From: Gemmatimonadales bacterium
GTDB lineage: Bacteria; Gemmatimonadota; Gemmatimonadetes; Gemmatimonadales; GWC2-71-9
Reading direction: 5' to 3'
Assembly (NCBI GenBank): GCA_019637315.1
Contig: JAHBVU010000010.1
Coordinates: 1-64,000, forward strand
Length of the DNA: 64,000 nt
Positions 1-8,164 of this stretch are shown piece by piece. Every line of letters begins with the position of its first letter. Within the stretch, counting starts at the first letter, position 1. Position numbers and translations under genes: made by a program. Below the pieces are notes generated by a model. The model saw nothing but the letters and a program-made list of their open reading frames with translations. It did not search any database and was not told the DNA's origin.

Positions 1-243
1 AACATCAACATCAATTTGTATTCCGAACGGCCCGCGCTTCCTACGTATATCGAGTACTCGGTCGATGGGAAAAAGCTCGGGGAGGAAGACCAAAGCAAGC
101 GGGTTTCGCGCGACGGGATCATCCGGGAAGTCGAGGTTGGTGCGGTTTTGTCACCTCGCGCGGCCAGGGCAATCATCGTTTGGCTCGGCATCCAGCTCGA
201 CAAGCTGGAATCCCATAAAGAGAAGGGCGCCGACGAAGCATGA
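1..243 (+). CDS. Hypothetical protein, 5'-truncated by window edge (weakly DUF3467-like)
   Basis: The reading frame is open from base 1, so the start lies outside the window and at least 80 residues are visible. The C-terminal part (SPRAARAIIVWLGIQLDKLE) resembles the end of DUF3467 proteins, where an SPxxAKxLxxxL helix is followed by an acidic helix; this is a weak resemblance and not a firm assignment. No signal peptide or membrane segment is visible. Its stop overlaps the start of the next gene by four bases (ATGA), which indicates one transcript. It lies in a stretch that is less GC-rich than the rest of the window, at the edge of a probable integrated element. Function unknown. Confidence 0.6.
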   Translation, partial: NININLYSERPALPTYIEYSVDGKKLGEEDQSKRVSRDGIIREVEVGAVLSPRAARAIIVWLGIQLDKLESHKEKGADEA

Positions 244-776
244 CACCAGCGGTTGCGCAGTCAAGTGGTGGTTCTTTCACGGACCACGCGACGGGTCTTT
301 GGGACATTGAGGCGTTGTCAGCTAGCTTCGCCGGGCCGACACAGACGCCGCGAAAGGCCCAGCCCTCACTGGCGAGCGGTACAAAAGCAGGCGAGGTGTA
401 CGAAAGGGCAATAAATGCGAGCCAGGCGGGCCCACTTTGGGCTAGGCAGCTCGCGGAGTTGCGTGCCCTCCCGGTCGATTGGGACGAGTACGGCGCGGAA
501 CGCCCCACGTTGGAAGCCCTTGCTGCGATGTCCTCATTGCTCAACCAGTATTCCCACCGCGACCAAGTGCCCGTGCACGTCGGAGCCTCGCCCGATGGGG
601 GTGTTGCCGCGGTCTTTGGTTCGGACATCCGGCGAGTCACGGTCGAGATTGCCAACAGTGGTGAGATTCTGGTGGCCATGTCTGCGGGGCGGGACACGAA
701 CGTCCGCGAGGTCGCTCGGAACAAGGATTCCATTGAGGGGCTGATTCACGACACTGGCATCTTTCTCTCCCTGTAG
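240..776 (+). CDS. Hypothetical protein, second gene of island-edge operon
   Basis: A 178-residue protein of unknown function, probably cytoplasmic: no signal peptide or membrane segment is seen. The central part (residues about 70-150) contains LPVDWDEYGAERP, then a VGASPDGGVAAVFG stretch, and a final beta-rich part containing VEIANSGEILVAMS. This W-D-x-Y-G ... P-x-x-G-G-V pattern suggests a small alpha/beta domain, but I cannot name the family. The ATG overlaps the preceding stop (ATGA), so it is likely translationally coupled, and it ends 19 bases before the next gene. Three unknown genes side by side next to a tRNA attachment fragment suggest cargo of a mobile element. A defence or toxin-antitoxin role is possible but not shown. 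Confidence 0.7.
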   Translation: MTPAVAQSSGGSFTDHATGLWDIEALSASFAGPTQTPRKAQPSLASGTKAGEVYERAINASQAGPLWARQLAELRALPVDWDEYGAERPTLEALAAMSSLLNQYSHRDQVPVHVGASPDGGVAAVFGSDIRRVTVEIANSGEILVAMSAGRDTNVREVARNKDSIEGLIHDTGIFLSL

Positions 777-795
777 CCCCGCAGGCGCCGCAGGA

Positions 796-1221
796 ATGGT
801 TATCGATCCGGATCAGGACTTCGACCCCACCGAAGAGCTCTACCTACGCCTGAGTCTCGAGCGACGCCCTACACAGTCCGCAATAAAAAAAGCCATTGCC
901 GAGCAGGTTCATTTCCCGAAATGTTCAGTCAATCGAGGGAAGTACTCTGAACCGTATGACGTGGTCCGACTCAAGCCCGGATGGAGCGTCGGTGTGTTCG
1001 AGGTCCGAGATATCCCAGCCAGCCTCGAATGCAAGGTGCAGGGCCTTTACGAGTTCTTTGTATTCCACTGCCCCGAAGCCGATACCGATGGCGTGATGAA
1101 CTATGCGCACAGCGAGATCCGGTCTAGGTTCGACGGCAACCTGCGACAACCGGGCCGCTTGGTGAAGTTCGAGTTCCGCGAGCTAATCGCGTTCCGAATG
1201 AAGGTCCTTCCGCCGCTGTAG
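796..1221 (+). CDS. Hypothetical protein, third gene of island-edge operon
   Basis: A 141-residue acidic protein with no signal peptide and no recognised domain. It starts at ATG 796 with a weak upstream CAGGA and follows the previous gene by 19 bases on the same strand. The sequence has many charged residues and beta-strand-like segments (GWSVGVFEVRDIP, KFEFRELIAFRMKV). Its base composition is lower in GC than the genes after position 1600, including a run of seven A within the coding region, in line with recent acquisition. It is the last gene before the element end; an inverted repeat follows 22 bases after its stop. Function unknown. Confidence 0.65.
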   Translation: MVIDPDQDFDPTEELYLRLSLERRPTQSAIKKAIAEQVHFPKCSVNRGKYSEPYDVVRLKPGWSVGVFEVRDIPASLECKVQGLYEFFVFHCPEADTDGVMNYAHSEIRSRFDGNLRQPGRLVKFEFRELIAFRMKVLPPL

Positions 1222-1243
1222 AGCGTCGGCTACGCCAGGCTCA

Positions 1244-1272
1244 ACGGACACCATAGCATCTTAGGTGTCCGT
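1244..1272 (+). terminator. Stem-loop after island genes, with a third copy of its arm
   Basis: ACGGACACC (1244-1252) pairs perfectly with GGTGTCCGT (1264-1272) across an 11-base loop, and TTT follows the second arm. GGTGTCC occurs again at 1276-1282. It may end transcription of the three upstream genes. The repeated GGTGTCC close to the attachment fragment could equally be recombinase binding sites. Confidence 0.4.
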
Positions 1273-1388
1273 TTTGGTGTCCATTAGACCCGGCAGGATT
1301 CGGCCTCGATGTCGGCCCGCCCCGGCAAGAGCGTTGACCGTCAAGGGTTTAGCCGGCAGGATGCCGGCGGATGGATGCCCCAGCCTTA

Positions 1389-1432
1389 GCCTGATAAGCG
1401 TGAGGTCGATAGTTCAACTCTATCCAGGCCCA
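1389..1432 (+). other. 3' fragment of tRNA-Ile(GAU), probable attachment site of an integrated element
   Basis: The sequence matches the 3' half of a tRNA-Ile: anticodon loop CTGATAA (1391-1397, anticodon GAT 1393-1395), 3' anticodon strand GCGTG (1398-1402), variable loop AGGTC, T-stem GATAG/CTATC around loop TTCAACT (1408-1424), 3' acceptor strand CAGGCCC (1425-1431) and discriminator A1432. The 5' half is absent: no GGGCCTG acceptor strand or D-arm lies upstream, and the 5' anticodon strand matches only at its last bases. Integrases that target tRNA 3' ends leave this kind of displaced fragment at the distal end. The intact gene and the integrase would then lie to the left of the window. 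Confidence 0.75.
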
Positions 1433-1608
1433 TGTCCCGGCATATCTGGGGCCGGCGCGAGCAACTCGCGTCGGCCTTTTGTCATTGCCCTCGGGGCCTC
1501 GTCTGGTGCGCCAGCTCCAGGCGGGAAGCGTCATACCCTTGGCCGGTCGGGCTACGTCGACAGCCCGGATGGCGGCCACTCTTGTGCACCTGCAGACCGA
1601 GACCCCGG

Positions 1609-2835
1609 ATGACCGTTCCGTCGAAGATGCGCATCGCCTCCGGCGCGCCCTATTGGCTGATGCGAAATGGCCTGTTCGAGCCGCCCGAGCGGCCGCTGCC
1701 CTCTCGCGCTGACGTCTTGATCGTCGGGGCCGGCATTACCGGCGCCCTGCTGGCCGATGCCCTTGTCCGGGAGGGGCGGGAGGTAGTCGTCCTGGAGCGC
1801 CACGCCCCGGCTGAGGGTAGTACCGGTGTCAGCACCGCCCTGCTGCAGTATGAACTCGATGTCGAACTCGGGTCGCTGGCGGATCGTGTTGGCATCGATC
1901 AGGCGGTGCGCGCGTACCGCCGGTGTGCCGAAGCCATTGACGATCTCGCTGCGCTGGCGGCCTCCCTGGGTGACGGTTGCGATTTCCAGCGCGTCACCAG
2001 TGTGTACCTCGCCTCACGCCGGCGAGATGCCAAACGGCTCAGGCATGAGGCCGAACTGCGCCAGGCTCATGGCTTCGATGTCCGTCCGCTGACCCGGCGC
2101 GAGCTGGCGGCGCGTTATGATGTTCCGGGTGCGGCCGCGCTGGAAACGCCGCATGCTGCGCAGGTCGACCCGGTCGCGCTGACCCGGCGTCTGCTGAACC
2201 GGGCGGTGGCCGCCGGTGCCATCGTCTGCCCGAGGACGGCGCTGCTCGAATGGCAGGATGAGGGGGCCCGATGCCGAGTCATGACGACGCGCGGCCAGTG
2301 CATGGCGCGGTTCGTCGTATTTGCGACGGGGTACGAGCTTCCGCCCAAGGTTCCGAACGGAGCGGTCGCGCTGCACAGCACCTACGCATTCGTGACCCAG
2401 CCCGGGCCGTACCCGGGCCCGCTCGGTCGGGGTGCGGTCTTCTGGGAAACGGCGCGGCCGTACACCTACATGCGCACCACGGTCGATGGCCGTGTCCTGG
2501 TGGGCGGCATGGACGTGCCGTTTCGGCATGCGGACGGGCGCGATGCGCTGTTGCCGGTCAGGGTCCGCGCGCTCGAAACGCGAGCGGCGCGCTTGCTGGG
2601 GATTGAGTCGCTCGAACGAGCCTTCGCCTGGGCTGGCACGTTTGCCGCCACGCCGGACGGATTACCGTACATCGGACGGCTTCCGGGCGAGGGTCGAGCG
2701 TTTGCGGCCCTGGGCTACGGCGGCAATGGAATCGTCTTCAGCACCATTGCCGCCGAGCTGATTAGTGCGCAGGTAGAGGGTCGACGGCATCCCGACCAGA
2801 GCCTCTTTCACTTCGACCGCGCTCGGCGCACCTGA
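1609..2835 (+). CDS. FAD-dependent amine/D-amino-acid oxidoreductase (DAO/DadA-like)
   Basis: A 408-residue flavoprotein of the DAO fold, expected to oxidise a secondary amine or D-amino acid in the cytoplasm. The Rossmann motif GAGITG lies at residues 40-45, followed by the acidic end of strand 2 (VVVLERH) and an STGVST segment typical of glycine-oxidase/DadA-like proteins. A late GTFAATPDGLPYIG segment matches the C-terminal FAD-contact region of the family. The frame stays open back to 1432, but that part overlaps the tRNA fragment and has no family similarity, so ATG 1609 is chosen; ATG 1627 is an alternative. It is the first gene outside the proposed island. The exact substrate cannot be read from sequence. 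Confidence 0.8.
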   Translation: MTVPSKMRIASGAPYWLMRNGLFEPPERPLPSRADVLIVGAGITGALLADALVREGREVVVLERHAPAEGSTGVSTALLQYELDVELGSLADRVGIDQAVRAYRRCAEAIDDLAALAASLGDGCDFQRVTSVYLASRRRDAKRLRHEAELRQAHGFDVRPLTRRELAARYDVPGAAALETPHAAQVDPVALTRRLLNRAVAAGAIVCPRTALLEWQDEGARCRVMTTRGQCMARFVVFATGYELPPKVPNGAVALHSTYAFVTQPGPYPGPLGRGAVFWETARPYTYMRTTVDGRVLVGGMDVPFRHADGRDALLPVRVRALETRAARLLGIESLERAFAWAGTFAATPDGLPYIGRLPGEGRAFAALGYGGNGIVFSTIAAELISAQVEGRRHPDQSLFHFDRARRT

Positions 2836-2871
2836 CCAGCCAGGCCCCATGGTGCGGATCGGGCCGGCTCC

Positions 2872-3195
2872 TCAGTTGGTGCGATGCACCGGTCCGCCCA
2901 TTCTGCGCCGTACTGCCTCATCATCCAGCTGGGGGGCGCGTCCCGCTCGATCGGCCGGCGATCGCGTTGAGGTCGGCGCGGCGGAGTAGGCCGCATTCCC
3001 GGTCAACAGGGCATCCATCTCCTGCTCGGCCTTCTCCCCGCTGATACCGTACTCGGCCGCGATCAGGGTGCGAATCCGGTCCCAGTCGCCCTCGGTGGCG
3101 TCGAGCTCCTTTTCTGCCAGGTTCGACCAGCGCTTCAGGATCCGGTCCTTGAGATCAGGCCAGCGCTCTCGGTCATGGTTGCGTTCGTGCTGCAT
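2872..3195 (-). CDS. CsbD-like general stress protein
   Basis: A 107-residue protein. Residues about 15-65 (WPDLKDRILKRWSNLAEKEL, then EGDWDRI and YGISGEKAEQEMDALL) match the CsbD/YjbJ pattern: a short hydrophilic helical bundle found in general stress proteins whose molecular role is unclear. The C-terminal 40 residues are low-complexity, charged and probably disordered. Start ATG at 3195 has a good ribosome site (GGAAGGAGG) on the minus strand. It is convergent with the oxidoreductase, leaving 36 bases between the stops, and divergent from the iron-sulfur protein. Confidence 0.8.
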   Translation of the reverse strand: MQHERNHDRERWPDLKDRILKRWSNLAEKELDATEGDWDRIRTLIAAEYGISGEKAEQEMDALLTGNAAYSAAPTSTRSPADRAGRAPQLDDEAVRRRMGGPVHRTN

Positions 3196-3586
3196 GAGCT
3201 GCCTCCTTCCAGAGTGATCGTCGCATTCCGCCAGTGTTCGAGAGTCGGCCCGGGGTTCGGCAGGTGCGAACGAAATCTACTCGTGCCGGGCGCCGATTCC
3301 GGATGCGGTCTCTATCGGGGTGACGCCGAGCCACGTCGGGTCGGGCACATCAAAATGCGCAGAAAGCGGGTTATGGTCCGTCCATGCGCAGTTCCCGTTC
3401 GCATCGCGTCCGGACGGGCGTGGATCGCTCGCCCCCATCGGGGTCGTCGAGACGGGGCAGCTGTGCCGGAGGTGCTGCGTTACAGGGCAGCGACAATGGC
3501 AGGCTACCGTCCGGCGAGAGGGCGCTTACCTTCCTGGCGAGCGGCGGGTATCGGCGGTCGGCGGGCGGGACGAACGAGGAGGTCAG
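3196..3586. other. Divergent intergenic region
   Basis: A 391-base gap between divergent genes. The far side carries a strong ribosome site (GAGGAGG, 3576-3582). Short open frames cross it, including one on the plus strand at 3384-3590 that ends inside the next gene's start, but they are rich in Ser/Arg/Gly and have no recognisable domain. I see no clear promoter or RNA gene. Confidence 0.5.
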
Positions 3587-3826
3587 ATGACCAAGCGTGT
3601 GCAGAGCTATGAGACGGACGAGATCACGGTCACTTTCGATCCCAACGTGTGCATTCATTCCGGCGTCTGTGTCCGGACCCTGCCTGCCGTTTTCGATATT
3701 CGTCGCAAGCGATGGATCGCTCCCGAGGCGGCGCCGGCTGCGGAGGTGGCCGCGATGATTCGAACCTGTCCTTCTGGCGCGCTGCAGTACCGGCTTCGCG
3801 GTGAAGGTGCGGACACCGGGGCGTGA
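3587..3826 (+). CDS. YjdI-type single-cluster iron-sulfur (Fer4_19) protein
   Basis: A 79-residue protein in which the Fer4_19 pattern is clear: CIHSGVC at residues about 24-30, an FDIRRKRWIAP stretch, and CPSGALQY near residue 64. The conserved cysteines are expected to hold one small iron-sulfur cluster, suggesting a minor electron carrier or redox sensor; the exact role of the family is not established. The start ATG at 3587 is set by GAGGAGG five bases upstream, although the frame is open from 3320. It stands alone between a divergent stress gene and a convergent transporter. Confidence 0.82.
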   Translation: MTKRVQSYETDEITVTFDPNVCIHSGVCVRTLPAVFDIRRKRWIAPEAAPAAEVAAMIRTCPSGALQYRLRGEGADTGA

Positions 3827-3854
3827 GCCCTCGGACCGGTGGCGGGTAGATCTG

Positions 3855-5543
3855 TCAGTTCGGCGTGACGCTTGACGGATGCTCGCCTGTTCCGCCCAGG
3901 GCCATCAGGGCCTCATCAAAGCTGAGCGACAGCTCGCCAGGTTCGAAGAGCTGTGACAGGTGGGACGCGGCGACGGTGGCGCGGACCCGGGGGTCGAGGT
4001 TGCAGAGCAGGACCTGAATGCCCTCTTTGCGGCATTGGCGAACCACTTCGGCCAGCGCCCTGAGCCCGGTCGAGTCGATCACCGGCACGTCGTCCATGTC
4101 GAGAATCAGAGCCCGTGGCTTCCAGTGGACCTGCCGCAGGGCATCCTTGAATGACTCTGCCGCGCCGAAGAAGAACGGTCCGTTGATGTCGTAGACTTTG
4201 ACGTCGCGAGGTACCCGTTGCCGCTGTGCCTGCTTGGTCTCCTCACGAAGTTCATCGCTCCCCGATTCCTGCTCCAGACCCATCGGCTCGATGGTTGCGA
4301 TCTCTGACATCCGTTTCATGAACAGAAATGCGGCGAGAACCATTCCGACCGCAATGGCGACGCTGAGGTCGACCAGCACCGTCAGCCCGAAGGTGGCGAG
4401 CATGATCGCGACGTCGGTACGCGGCGCGCCGCGGATTTCGGACCGGAAGGTGCGCCACTCGCTCATATGGTACGCCACCATCACGAGAATGGCGGCCAGC
4501 GTGGCCATCGGAATCATCGCGGCGTAGCGCCCGGCAAACAGGGTGATGACCAGCAGGGTGAGGGCGTGCACCACGCCCGCGATCGGGGTCCGTCCGCCGT
4601 TCCGGACGTTGGTCGCCGTGCGGGCAATGGCGCCGGTTGCCGGCATGCCGCCGAAAAGCGGAGAAGCAATGTTTGCCGCCCCCTGCGCGATCAGCTCCAT
4701 GTTGCTGCGATGGCGGCTGCCGATCATCCCGTCCGCCACGACTGCCGAGAGTAGCGACTCGATCGCGCCGAGCAGGGCCAGGGTCAGGGCAGGCGCTGCG
4801 AGATCGATCAGCATCCGTTCTGTGACGGTCGGCCAGTGCGGGCTCGGCAGGCGCGCATCGATGACACCGAAGCGCGACCCGATGGTGTCGACCGGCAGCT
4901 CGAAGAAGGCGACGACGACGGTACCGGCAACCAGGGCAACGAAGGGCGCCGGAACTTTGGTCGACACACGGGGCCAGAGGACGAGGATGGCCAGCGTCCC
5001 GAAGCCGAGCACCGCGGTCGTGAGATCCACGGTGCTTGCGTGGGCCAGATAACTGGCCCATTTGCCGAAGAACTCCGCAGGCACGGCTTCGATCGAGAGG
5101 CCCAGCAGATCTTTGATCTGCTGGGAAAAGATGATGAGCGCAATGCCGGCCGTGAACCCCGTGATGACGGGGAATGGGATGAACTTGATGACCGCGCCGA
5201 GCTTGAGCAGGCCCATCGCCACGAGGAGAAACCCGGCCATCAGCGTCGCGACGATCAGCCCATCCACCCCGTACTGAGCGACGATCCCGGCCACGATGAC
5301 CACAAAGGCCCCCGTCGGGCCGCCGATCTGCACCCGTGATCCGCCCAGCAATGAAATCAGAAGGCCGGCAACGATTCCCGTGTAGAGCCCCCGTTCAGGC
5401 GTGAGGCCGCTGGCAATGGCAAAGGCAATGCAGAGGGGAAGGGCCACGACACCAACAATGACACCGGCCGTCAGATCCGCAGCGAACTGCGGCCGCGTGT
5501 AGCCTTGCAGGGTGGTCAGCAGCTTGGGAACGAAGTGCGACAT
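3855..5543 (-). CDS. SulP family inorganic anion transporter with STAS domain
   Basis: A 562-residue inner-membrane protein of the SLC26/SulP family, which moves sulfate, bicarbonate or other anions. About 10-12 hydrophobic segments occupy residues 20-410, starting with the family signature GVIVGVVALPLCIAFAIASG; GGSRVQIGGPTGAF follows. The C-terminal STAS domain (about 440-550) carries the VIDSTG loop at 488-493, the position equivalent to the phosphorylated serine of SpoIIAA-type proteins. Its ATG lies only two bases after the stop of the upstream Ser/Thr kinase gene on the same strand, so kinase and transporter are almost certainly cotranscribed. The transported anion cannot be told from sequence. 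Confidence 0.9.
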   Translation of the reverse strand: MSHFVPKLLTTLQGYTRPQFAADLTAGVIVGVVALPLCIAFAIASGLTPERGLYTGIVAGLLISLLGGSRVQIGGPTGAFVVIVAGIVAQYGVDGLIVATLMAGFLLVAMGLLKLGAVIKFIPFPVITGFTAGIALIIFSQQIKDLLGLSIEAVPAEFFGKWASYLAHASTVDLTTAVLGFGTLAILVLWPRVSTKVPAPFVALVAGTVVVAFFELPVDTIGSRFGVIDARLPSPHWPTVTERMLIDLAAPALTLALLGAIESLLSAVVADGMIGSRHRSNMELIAQGAANIASPLFGGMPATGAIARTATNVRNGGRTPIAGVVHALTLLVITLFAGRYAAMIPMATLAAILVMVAYHMSEWRTFRSEIRGAPRTDVAIMLATFGLTVLVDLSVAIAVGMVLAAFLFMKRMSEIATIEPMGLEQESGSDELREETKQAQRQRVPRDVKVYDINGPFFFGAAESFKDALRQVHWKPRALILDMDDVPVIDSTGLRALAEVVRQCRKEGIQVLLCNLDPRVRATVAASHLSQLFEPGELSLSFDEALMALGGTGEHPSSVTPN

Positions 5544-5545
5544 GG

Positions 5546-8164
5546 TTACGGCGTGGGAGGCGAGGTCGTTTCGGCCAGTTCGGCGCGGAAGCGATCCGCC
5601 TCGGCGGTCATGCCGAGGGCCGTATACGCAGCAGCCAGGTCAGTTCGGGCGGCTCTGAGAAAGCTGACGGCCGGATCGGTCTGCTTCGCCAGGATCTCGT
5701 AGCCGGCCAGGCTTTCGGTCGCAGCCTCGCGATGGCGATTCTGACGCAGCAGGGCCCGCCCCAGCTTGATCCGGGCTATCCCCGTGTTCAGGTTGTCGGG
5801 GCCGAGACTATGGTGGTAGCCCTCGATCGCTTCGCGATAGAGGGCCTCCGCGCGCCGATAGTCACGGCGCTCCACGGCAACGCTGGCGAGATTCGACAAG
5901 GCGGTGGCGAGCAGATAGTGATTGGGTCCGTGGACCGTGCGATAGATGGTTGCCATCCTCGCGAAACGTGAGTCTGCTTCGTCCAGGCGATCCTCGGCGA
6001 GTGCGATCGACCCCAGATCGCTGAGCGTCGATGCCACCGAAGGATGATTGGGCCCGAAGACGCGTTCGCGGATGGCAAGCGCACGTTCCAGAATCGGCAC
6101 GGCTTCGCTCCGACGCTGCTGGAAAAGCAGAGATCGGCCGATCAGCGTCAGCGCCAGGGCGGTGCGGTGATGGTCCGCGCCGTACCACGGCTCCACGATG
6201 GCAAGCGCCTGCCGATGATACCGTTCCGCCTCGGCATAGCGTCCCAGATCGTGCTGGATCGCTCCCAGGTTTGCGAGGTCTTCGGCAACCAGCGGGTGGC
6301 TTGGTCCGTAGAGCTGCCGGGTCATGGCCAGGACCCGGTGGTTGAGCGAGTCGGACGTGTCGTAATTGCCGGCGTAGAAGTGGGCGCTGGCGAGCACAGA
6401 CAGCGTGCTGGCGAGTTCCGGCGTTACGATGCCAGTTGGATACCGACCGCGGGTTTCCGACAGCAGGGCAATGGCGCCCGGGTAGTCACCGCGAGCCGAG
6501 AGCACCTGACCGAGTGCGGTGCGCGCGGCGAGCACGTCAGGATGATTGGCGGGGAGCAGTGCTTCGCTGAGGGTCGTGCCCTGGCGGATCAGGCTGTCGG
6601 CGGCCTCGAGTTCCGCCTGCTCCAGCCGAAGCAGACCCAGCGCGACTGTTGCTTTCGCCACATCGGGATGACGAGGTCCGTGGCGTTCGCGTCGCAGGTC
6701 GAGTCCGGCACGGATCAGCGTGTCGGCCTGGGCCATCCTGCCCAGCTTCTGGGCTATGCTGCCGAGCGTGAGATACAGTTCTGCCTGGACCTGTGGCTCG
6801 GTGCTGAGGCCACGGGCCTCCTGAATACCCCGTTCGACCAGCGTCACGACCCGGAGGCTGTCGGCTGGCCCGACGGCTGCCTCTCCGCCGGCAAACAGGT
6901 TCATCATGAAGCCCTGAATCCGCCCGGTTCGCTCGACCTGCGCGACGGCGAGGTCGCGCGCTTCGGCGAGCCGCACGGTGTAGAAGACGGCCATCACGAG
7001 CGCCGCGGCGGCGACGGTGCCGGCTGCGGCAACCGGGCGGGCGTTCCGTCGCACGAATTTGCCGAGTCGGTAGCTCAGCGAGTCGGCTCGCGCCTCCAGG
7101 GGTACCCCGGCCTCGTACCGATCCAAGTCGCGAACCAGGGCGTCGACGGTCTGGTAGCGCCGGGTCGGGTCGGGGTGCATGGCCGTGCGGCAGATCACGT
7201 CGAGGTCGGCCCACTCGCTGCGGGAGGCGGACACCGGAGCATCGGGGACCGTCGACGGTCGTGACGTCGTTGATGCGCGGCTGGCAGGGTCCCCTTCGTT
7301 GCCTGTTTCGGAGGCGCGCCGACCGGTCAGCAGTTCGAAGAGAACGGCCCCCAGCGCATAGACATCGGTCGGTGTACCGAGCGGCCCGCCGGTAAACTGC
7401 TCGGGTGCGGCATACGCCGGCGTCAGCAGGCGGAGGCCGGTGCGTGTCTGATCGGGGGCACCACCGTCCGTGTCGGCGAAGTGTTTGGCAATCCCGAAAT
7501 CGAGCAGTTTGACGGCGCCATCCGAGCGAACCAGGATGTTCGAGGGCTTGATGTCGCGATGAATGACGGCGTGCTGATGCGCATGCTGCACCGCCAGCGC
7601 CGCCGCGCGGAAGATCGACAGACGCTCGGCCAGGGTCGACCGTTGCCGCCCGCAGTACTCGGTGACGGCCAGCCCCTTGATGTACTCCATGGCAAACCAC
7701 GGGGTGCCGTCGGGCAGGGTGCCGGCGTCGAAGAGCTGGGCAATGCCCGGGTGGCTGAGCCCGGCCAAGGTCCGCTGCTCGACCGCGAACCGGTGGCGGC
7801 GCGAGGGCGAAAGGGTGTCGCGCAGAATCTTGATCGCGGCGACGCTCGCCAGGTCGGCACGCTCGCCGAGATAGACGACACCCATGCCTCCTTCGCCGAG
7901 CAAACGGATCAACCGGTAAGGCCCGAAGGACTGATCGAAGGGGCGGGCGTCCGCGTCGTTCAGCATCGAGGAGGCAACCGACGCGAGGTCCTGTCCGAGC
8001 AACGGGTGCTGGTCGCGGTCGGCATCGAGTAGGGTGCGAACGTCCTGAATCAGAGTCCTGTCGCCACCGGCCTCCGACTCGAGGGCGGCCGTTCGCTCGT
8101 TGGGTGGCAGGTCGGCGACGGCGTGAAAGATCGCCTGGACCCGTTCCCAGCGCTTCGGATCCAT
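5546..8164 (-). CDS. Membrane Ser/Thr protein kinase with C-terminal TPR repeats
   Basis: An 872-residue Hanks-type kinase. A glycine-rich loop GEGGMG lies at residues 90-95, the ATP lysine at 112 (AAIKIL), HRD at 202-204 and DFG at 222-224. One transmembrane segment at about 378-398 separates the cytoplasmic kinase from a C-terminal half made of tetratricopeptide repeats (repeated YAEAERYHRQALAI-like units, about 450-860), which probably bind a protein or peptide partner. The chosen ATG at 8164 overlaps the TGA of the upstream ECF sigma gene; an in-frame ATG 33 bases further upstream would lie inside that gene. Sigma factor and kinase form the usual ECF-STPK pair, and the following gene encodes a SulP transporter. 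Confidence 0.9.
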   Translation of the reverse strand: MDPKRWERVQAIFHAVADLPPNERTAALESEAGGDRTLIQDVRTLLDADRDQHPLLGQDLASVASSMLNDADARPFDQSFGPYRLIRLLGEGGMGVVYLGERADLASVAAIKILRDTLSPSRRHRFAVEQRTLAGLSHPGIAQLFDAGTLPDGTPWFAMEYIKGLAVTEYCGRQRSTLAERLSIFRAAALAVQHAHQHAVIHRDIKPSNILVRSDGAVKLLDFGIAKHFADTDGGAPDQTRTGLRLLTPAYAAPEQFTGGPLGTPTDVYALGAVLFELLTGRRASETGNEGDPASRASTTSRPSTVPDAPVSASRSEWADLDVICRTAMHPDPTRRYQTVDALVRDLDRYEAGVPLEARADSLSYRLGKFVRRNARPVAAAGTVAAAALVMAVFYTVRLAEARDLAVAQVERTGRIQGFMMNLFAGGEAAVGPADSLRVVTLVERGIQEARGLSTEPQVQAELYLTLGSIAQKLGRMAQADTLIRAGLDLRRERHGPRHPDVAKATVALGLLRLEQAELEAADSLIRQGTTLSEALLPANHPDVLAARTALGQVLSARGDYPGAIALLSETRGRYPTGIVTPELASTLSVLASAHFYAGNYDTSDSLNHRVLAMTRQLYGPSHPLVAEDLANLGAIQHDLGRYAEAERYHRQALAIVEPWYGADHHRTALALTLIGRSLLFQQRRSEAVPILERALAIRERVFGPNHPSVASTLSDLGSIALAEDRLDEADSRFARMATIYRTVHGPNHYLLATALSNLASVAVERRDYRRAEALYREAIEGYHHSLGPDNLNTGIARIKLGRALLRQNRHREAATESLAGYEILAKQTDPAVSFLRAARTDLAAAYTALGMTAEADRFRAELAETTSPPTP

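Larger units (their letters stand above)
1222..1608. other. Gene-free junction between island and chromosome
   Basis: This 387-base gap holds the stem-loop at 1244-1272, an extra GGTGTCC at 1276-1282, a GC-rich inverted repeat around GCCGGCAGGATGCCGGC near 1351-1367, and the tRNA-Ile fragment at 1389-1432. The stretch from 1433 to 1608 before the oxidoreductase start holds no further gene I can support. Confidence 0.55.

Noticed and set aside
1320-1432. A complete tRNA-Ile gene
   Set aside because: Only the 3' part matches. No GGGCCTG acceptor strand or D-arm is found upstream, and the 5' anticodon-stem strand does not pair beyond its last two bases.
1432-1608. N-terminal extension of the FAD oxidoreductase starting at 1432
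   Set aside because: The extension starts within the tRNA fragment and is rich in Arg/Cys/Trp with no similarity to the family, while the Rossmann fold begins soon after ATG 1609.
3384-3590. A 68-codon gene before the YjdI-like protein
   Set aside because: Composition is dominated by Ser, Arg and Gly, there is no ribosome site or domain, and it looks like chance open frame in GC-rich DNA.
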